The position numbers were made by a program, and so were the translations under genes. Below, in pieces: positions 7,001-8,926 of a stretch of DNA of 8,926 nucleotides. The first letter of the stretch is position 1. Each line of letters starts with the position of its first letter. A model generated the notes under the pieces. The model worked only from the letters and a program-made list of their open reading frames with translations, was not told the DNA's origin and did no database searches. The DNA comes from DAOTXL01 sp034434895 (GTDB taxonomy: Bacteria > Chloroflexota > Anaerolineae > JAAYZQ01). The stretch covers positions 1 to 8,926 of the forward strand of contig DAOTYI010000112.1 of NCBI GenBank assembly GCA_034434895.1, written 5' to 3'.

Positions 7001-8217
7001 CTGTTGCCCGACAGGGAGGCGCCGTTGTTGTAGGAGTCGGTCATCAGCAGCAACATGCCGTTGGGCCACTGGAAGTAGGGGCTGTAGACCTGCTCCACCA
7101 GGTTGGCGCCGGGGGCCATCCCCAGGCCGCGCAAAAAGCCGTAGGGGTCCACCACACCAGAGGAGCCATCGGCGGCCATGATGCCGGCAGTGTGGGTGCC
7201 GTGGGCGCTGAAGGTGCTGCCGCCGCAGGTCTGGCCCGTGCAAGGGATGATCCGGTTGACCAGGTCGGGGTGGATGTCCTGGATGCCATTGTCCACGTTG
7301 GCGATGATCACCCCGTTGCCGTTCACCCCGGCCGCCGCCAGCCAGCTCAAGTAGCCGGGAAAGGCCTGATTGTTGGCGTCGTAGTTGCCGACGTTGATCT
7401 GGTCGCTCATCTCCCCGCGCAGGCCGCCGTCGGTGGGTTCCGGCTGGAGGCTATAGACGCCGGGGATGTGGGCCGCTTCCTGGAAGTGCGCGCCGGAGAG
7501 GGTAAAGTTGGCGACCTCAAAGATGGCGTTCAAGACCGCCCGGCCCTCGTTCTTTCCTCCCAGCGCCTCGAGGCGGCGGATGGCGGCGTCGGTGTCGGCG
7601 GCGCGGACCAGCAATATACTGGTCTCCACCGGCTCGTCGGGCAGGTTGCGCCAGCGGGGCAGGACACGGTAGGCCGGAGCAAAGGGGCCGGTCCACCGCA
7701 CAAAATCGGCTGCGGCTGCCCGACCGACCGCTTCGGCCTGGCCCCACACGATGTAGGTAAAGGGGTAGAGGTACTGCACGATCTGCAGGCCGCTGCGCCG
7801 CAGACCGTCCAGCCATTCGGCGCGGGTGGGGCCGATCAGTTGGACCAGGTAGAGGTCGGGGCCATCGCCGCTCACCCCCTCCCAGCCATCCGGCAGCTTC
7901 GGCTCACCCTGGCGGGGGTCAAAGCTCTGCCCGCCCAGGTGCAGGGTGAACGGCTCGGGGTAGACCTGGAACGGCAGGCCGGAAGTCTGGAGCCGGGCGA
8001 AATCGGCCGCCGTCAGTTCCAGCCAGAGGAAGGGGCCATAGTCCACGGCCTGCACGGCAGAGAGGTCTGCCACCCTGTAGGCCGCGGCCGGCATCCGCAC
8101 CCAGACGGTCCCGTCTGGCGGGCTGGCCGACAGTGATGGCAGAGGCAGGGCTGCAAAGCAGAGGGCCAGGGCAGCCAGGACGGTGAGAGATCGCGGTCGT
8201 CTCTTCATATCCTTCAT
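4048..8217 (-). CDS. Secreted multidomain subtilisin-like (Kp43-type) serine protease
   Basis: The 1389-residue product starts with a signal peptide (1-31: KRRPR, then LTVLAALALCFAALPLPSLSA), so it is exported. After a propeptide-like region to about 290, an S8 catalytic domain (about 295-600) shows Asp309 in ANVDNGI, His339 in AHGTHTAG, Ser528 in CGTSMASPHVSG and the likely oxyanion Asn450. A Kp43-style beta-barrel follows (603-735; LMLVWTD, NNDLDL, NNTEGVFL). Then come a NEW3-like beta domain (740-841), a fibronectin-III-like domain (843-938), a MAM/immune-inhibitor-A-like jelly roll (941-1114), an IPT/TIG domain (1120-1206) and two PKD domains (1208-1290 and 1292-1373, WDFGDG and WDFGGP). 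The protein ends with RPYFLYLPLILK. It probably degrades protein outside the cell while the accessory domains bind surfaces or polymers. I chose ATG 8217 over an in-frame start at 8337, because the extra 40 codons lie in repeat DNA and precede the signal peptide; 8208 is also possible. Confidence 0.93.
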   Translation of the reverse strand: MKDMKRRPRSLTVLAALALCFAALPLPSLSASPPDGTVWVRMPAAAYRVADLSAVQAVDYGPFLWLELTAADFARLQTSGLPFQVYPEPFTLHLGGQSFDPRQGEPKLPDGWEGVSGDGPDLYLVQLIGPTRAEWLDGLRRSGLQIVQYLYPFTYIVWGQAEAVGRAAAADFVRWTGPFAPAYRVLPRWRNLPDEPVETSILLVRAADTDAAIRRLEALGGKNEGRAVLNAIFEVANFTLSGAHFQEAAHIPGVYSLQPEPTDGGLRGEMSDQINVGNYDANNQAFPGYLSWLAAAGVNGNGVIIANVDNGIQDIHPDLVNRIIPCTGQTCGGSTFSAHGTHTAGIMAADGSSGVVDPYGFLRGLGMAPGANLVEQVYSPYFQWPNGMLLLMTDSYNNGASLSGNSWGPSGSPQGYDNDTMQVDIGVRDADPNAPGNQPLSYILSIMNGNGGYQTQGTPDEAKNIFTIGSTKMQTSGGAQILQIDDLSSNTAHGPCLDGRNIPHLVAPGCYVDSTVTGSGHGLMCGTSMASPHVSGAVALFIEYYRNLSGVDPSPALVKAAFLPVAHDLAGHLDADGNVLGHPFDYKQGWGRMDTAAVVSPTVSVEYFDNPAVFDNTGEEWVQTLSAADPTQPVRLMLVWTDAYGHGLGGSTPAWNNDLDLAVEWEGNSYYGNNFDSNGWSQPGGNADYKNNTEGVFLGPTAAGAFTVHVIAANINSDGIPNQGDDTDQDFALACYNCVRGADFTLRAVPDAFDLCAPATVTSTLEVGQVLTYSQAVTLTVLNVPAGVTASIVPNIVTPPGQAELTLEVGSATPDGEYTLVVSGTAEVTNVHTAQVRLVVSSQPPDAPALLSPPDGATGQPYEDLTFTWGLLPQVRNYSLQVDTRPTFPAPAVDISGLPTGTYTLETPLQPATCYFWRAMGENACGAGQWADPFRFATVALGIAFQDDLESGTGNWSHAAAQGADHWQLSTAQSHSPSHAWFVPDDAVVTDSRLWNTTPVPVGPGSSLTFWHRYQFEGNGYDGAVLEISTNGGDTWTDLGPYITAGGYNGTISTGWGNPLGGRQAWVGDLTTWTEVTVDLSAFAGQNVQVRWRIGCDSLVGDVGWYLDDVQITAPLPPNPAPVVLDVTPDNGLPGVQTPVTITGQSFLPTPVVMLDSTPLLSVTHVSSTTLTAVVPVGLTPGTYDLTLYNGQDCQEARLPAAFTIGCPPNDPQASFVHDSPVELGRPIHFTSTVTGTEPFTWTWDFGDGQGSSADPNPVYTYTAYGQFTVTLTVENRCGQVVVSDRVEVLCFPPTGGISSTSPVTLGEAVYFTATLAGTGPLSYTWDFGGPGTGIGLDSLTPVYTYTQAGDFLVSLVVTGPCGPATLTETVTVREVERPYFLYLPLILK

Positions 8218-8245
8218 TTTTCCCCCATTTCTGCGGTGAGATTTT

Positions 8246-8495
8246 CTCGACAATGTTCGATTTGACCTCCCCCCTACCCCCTGGCCCCCTTCCCCTCTCC
8301 GCGGCGGAGAGGCTGCTGAAAAAGCCCTGATTTGCACCGCAGAGACGCAGAGACCGCTGAGTTTTTTTGATTCCTCTGCGTTCTCTGCGCCTCTGCGGTG
8401 AGAGGGGTTATTCTTTAAGCACCCTCCGGAGAGGGGAAGGGGGTTGGGGTGAGGTTCATCTTTGTTGCCATTTATGTTAATTTAACAATGTCGAG
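8246..8495. repeat. Nested inverted-repeat element (MITE-like) upstream of the protease
   Basis: Three shells of inverted repeat share one centre. The outer ends are CTCGACAATGTTCGATT (8246-8262) and AATTTAACAATGTCGAG (8479-8495), which match except at three positions. Inside, ACCTCCCCCCTACCCC (8265-8280) matches the complement of 8440-8455 at 14 of 16 positions, and CCCCCTTCCCCTCTCCG (8285-8301) is a perfect inverted match to 8427-8443. The core is a long hairpin at 8335-8400. A further local hairpin (CCTCTCCG/CGGAGAGG) lies at 8294-8312. No target-site duplication is visible and there is no coding capacity. It fills most of the 285-base gap between the two minus-strand genes, so it would be part of the protease leader or of the upstream gene's 3' region. 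Confidence 0.75.
8335..8400. repeat. Central 'cgcagagacgcagag' palindromic hairpin
   Basis: CACCGCAGAGACGCAGAGA (8335-8353) pairs with 8382-8400 at 18 of 19 positions. The stem continues inwards with two further mismatches to about 27 positions, around a loop holding seven T. The motif belongs, from general knowledge, to a widely dispersed intergenic repeat family in Chloroflexota, cyanobacteria and others. A partial copy of its end, CTGCGGTGAGA, also lies at 8231-8241 and at 8393-8403. Confidence 0.85.
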
Positions 8496-8502
8496 TCTTC
8501 CA

Positions 8503-8926
8503 TCAACGTTTGCTGCGCTGGAAAACCAGGACAAAGGTTGTATGGTCCAACCCACCCGGCCACTCGCCCAGCCCCAGGCCGGTCACCCGGTCGCTGGGTA
8601 GCTCCCCGCCGACGAACACCTGGTAGGAGTTCAGGGTGTTGGACATGGGAAAGTTGGCGCCGTAGGGTTCGCCCGGCTTAGGGTCAGTGTAGAGCACGTT
8701 GTGGCCGCCATTTTCGACGATGACCGCCTGACCCCATTTCGGCTGCCCATCTTCCTTGAGCGTGGTCACATAGATCATGCAGTTGCCCCCCTCCCTGGCT
8801 TTCCACCATTCCAGGCGCACCAGGCGCCAGTACTGCTGCCCCGGCGCCACGTTGGCCGGCACCAGCCGGATCGGCGGGTTGAGCAGGTCCACGCGGTGGT
8901 CCCATATCAGGGGCAGGGGGGTGGCG
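8503..8926 (-). CDS. Uncharacterised protein, C-terminal part with a probable extracellular beta-domain (5' end outside window)
   Basis: The frame is open from the right edge of the window to a TGA at 8505-8503, giving 141 visible residues. An internal GTG (8892) is not a convincing start because coding continues upstream without a stop or Shine-Dalgarno. The residues contain IYVTTLKEDGQPKWGQAVIV, then GGHNVLYTDPKPGEPYGANF, then PMSNTLNSYQVFV and LPSDRVTGLGLG. This resembles an immunoglobulin-like or carboxypeptidase-regulatory-like beta-sandwich: 'x-V-x-x-x-D-G-x-P' followed by a 'KPGEPxxANFPM' turn. I recall similar domains next to hydrolase or cell-wall domains in Chloroflexota proteins, but I cannot name the family. 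It is on the same strand as the protease, separated by 285 bases of repeat DNA. Function unknown. Confidence 0.7.
   Translation of the reverse strand, partial: ATPLPLIWDHRVDLLNPPIRLVPANVAPGQQYWRLVRLEWWKAREGGNCMIYVTTLKEDGQPKWGQAVIVENGGHNVLYTDPKPGEPYGANFPMSNTLNSYQVFVGGELPSDRVTGLGLGEWPGGLDHTTFVLVFQRSKR

Noticed and set aside
7192..8136. 314-codon open frame on the plus strand
   Set aside because: It is antisense to the protease N-terminal region, has no plausible domain and has no Shine-Dalgarno that fits an isolated gene.
8158..8160. Lipobox cysteine (C20) in the protease signal peptide
   Set aside because: The residue before the Cys is Leu rather than Gly, Ala or Ser, and a normal signal-peptidase site follows at SLSA, so lipidation is unlikely.
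8218..8337. 40-codon N-terminal extension of the protease
   Set aside because: It lies within the repeat element, is rich in Arg/Gly/Ser, and would place a non-signal segment before a clear signal peptide.
8335..8400. CRISPR repeat or tRNA-like fold
   Set aside because: There is a single palindrome with no regularly spaced copies, and no tRNA arms or conserved loop sequences.

Overview
The window looks like chromosomal DNA from a high-GC, free-living bacterium, most likely a member of the Chloroflexota (Anaerolineae/Caldilineae type). This is inferred from three things: a very large multidomain secreted protease ending in a short hydrophobic Y-L-P-L-I-L-K tail of a kind I associate with secreted Chloroflexota proteins, the gene families present, and intergenic 'cgcagagacgcagag'-type palindromic repeats. 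No marker gene fixes the taxonomy.

Left part (1-596): a divergent control region. Leftward lies the start of a truncated gene whose first 29 residues look like thiamine pyrophosphokinase (thiN). Its leader holds, in transcription order, a consensus SigA promoter (TTGACA-17-TATAAT), a full TPP riboswitch aptamer, an intrinsic terminator, three back-to-back hairpins, and a GTG start with a good Shine-Dalgarno. Rightward, a second promoter (TTGGCT-17-TATCAT) drives the next operon through a leader with two mutually exclusive hairpins.

Middle part (597-4050): a two-gene operon on the plus strand with a 9-nt gap. The first gene is an 831-residue fusion of a sugar-1-phosphate nucleotidyltransferase, a left-handed beta-helix, and a phosphomannomutase-like domain whose four active-site loops all look degraded. 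The second is an Lgt-family prolipoprotein diacylglyceryl transferase with a divergent signature motif and repeat-derived tails. A strong inverted repeat (4000-4041) ends this operon and probably also the convergent protease gene. Both products would act on precursors of the cell surface: GDP-mannose-type sugar nucleotides and lipoprotein anchoring.

Right part (4048-8926): on the minus strand, a 1389-residue secreted subtilisin-like (Kp43-type) protease with six accessory domains behind the catalytic unit, preceded by a ~250-bp element of nested inverted repeats (8246-8495). Upstream of that element is the 3' part of another gene carrying an unrecognised, probably extracellular beta-domain. 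The most unusual items are the apparently dead mutase domain, the nested palindromic element in the protease leader, the C-terminal LPLILK tail, and the elaborate thiN leader. I did not find a new defence, CRISPR or mobile system.
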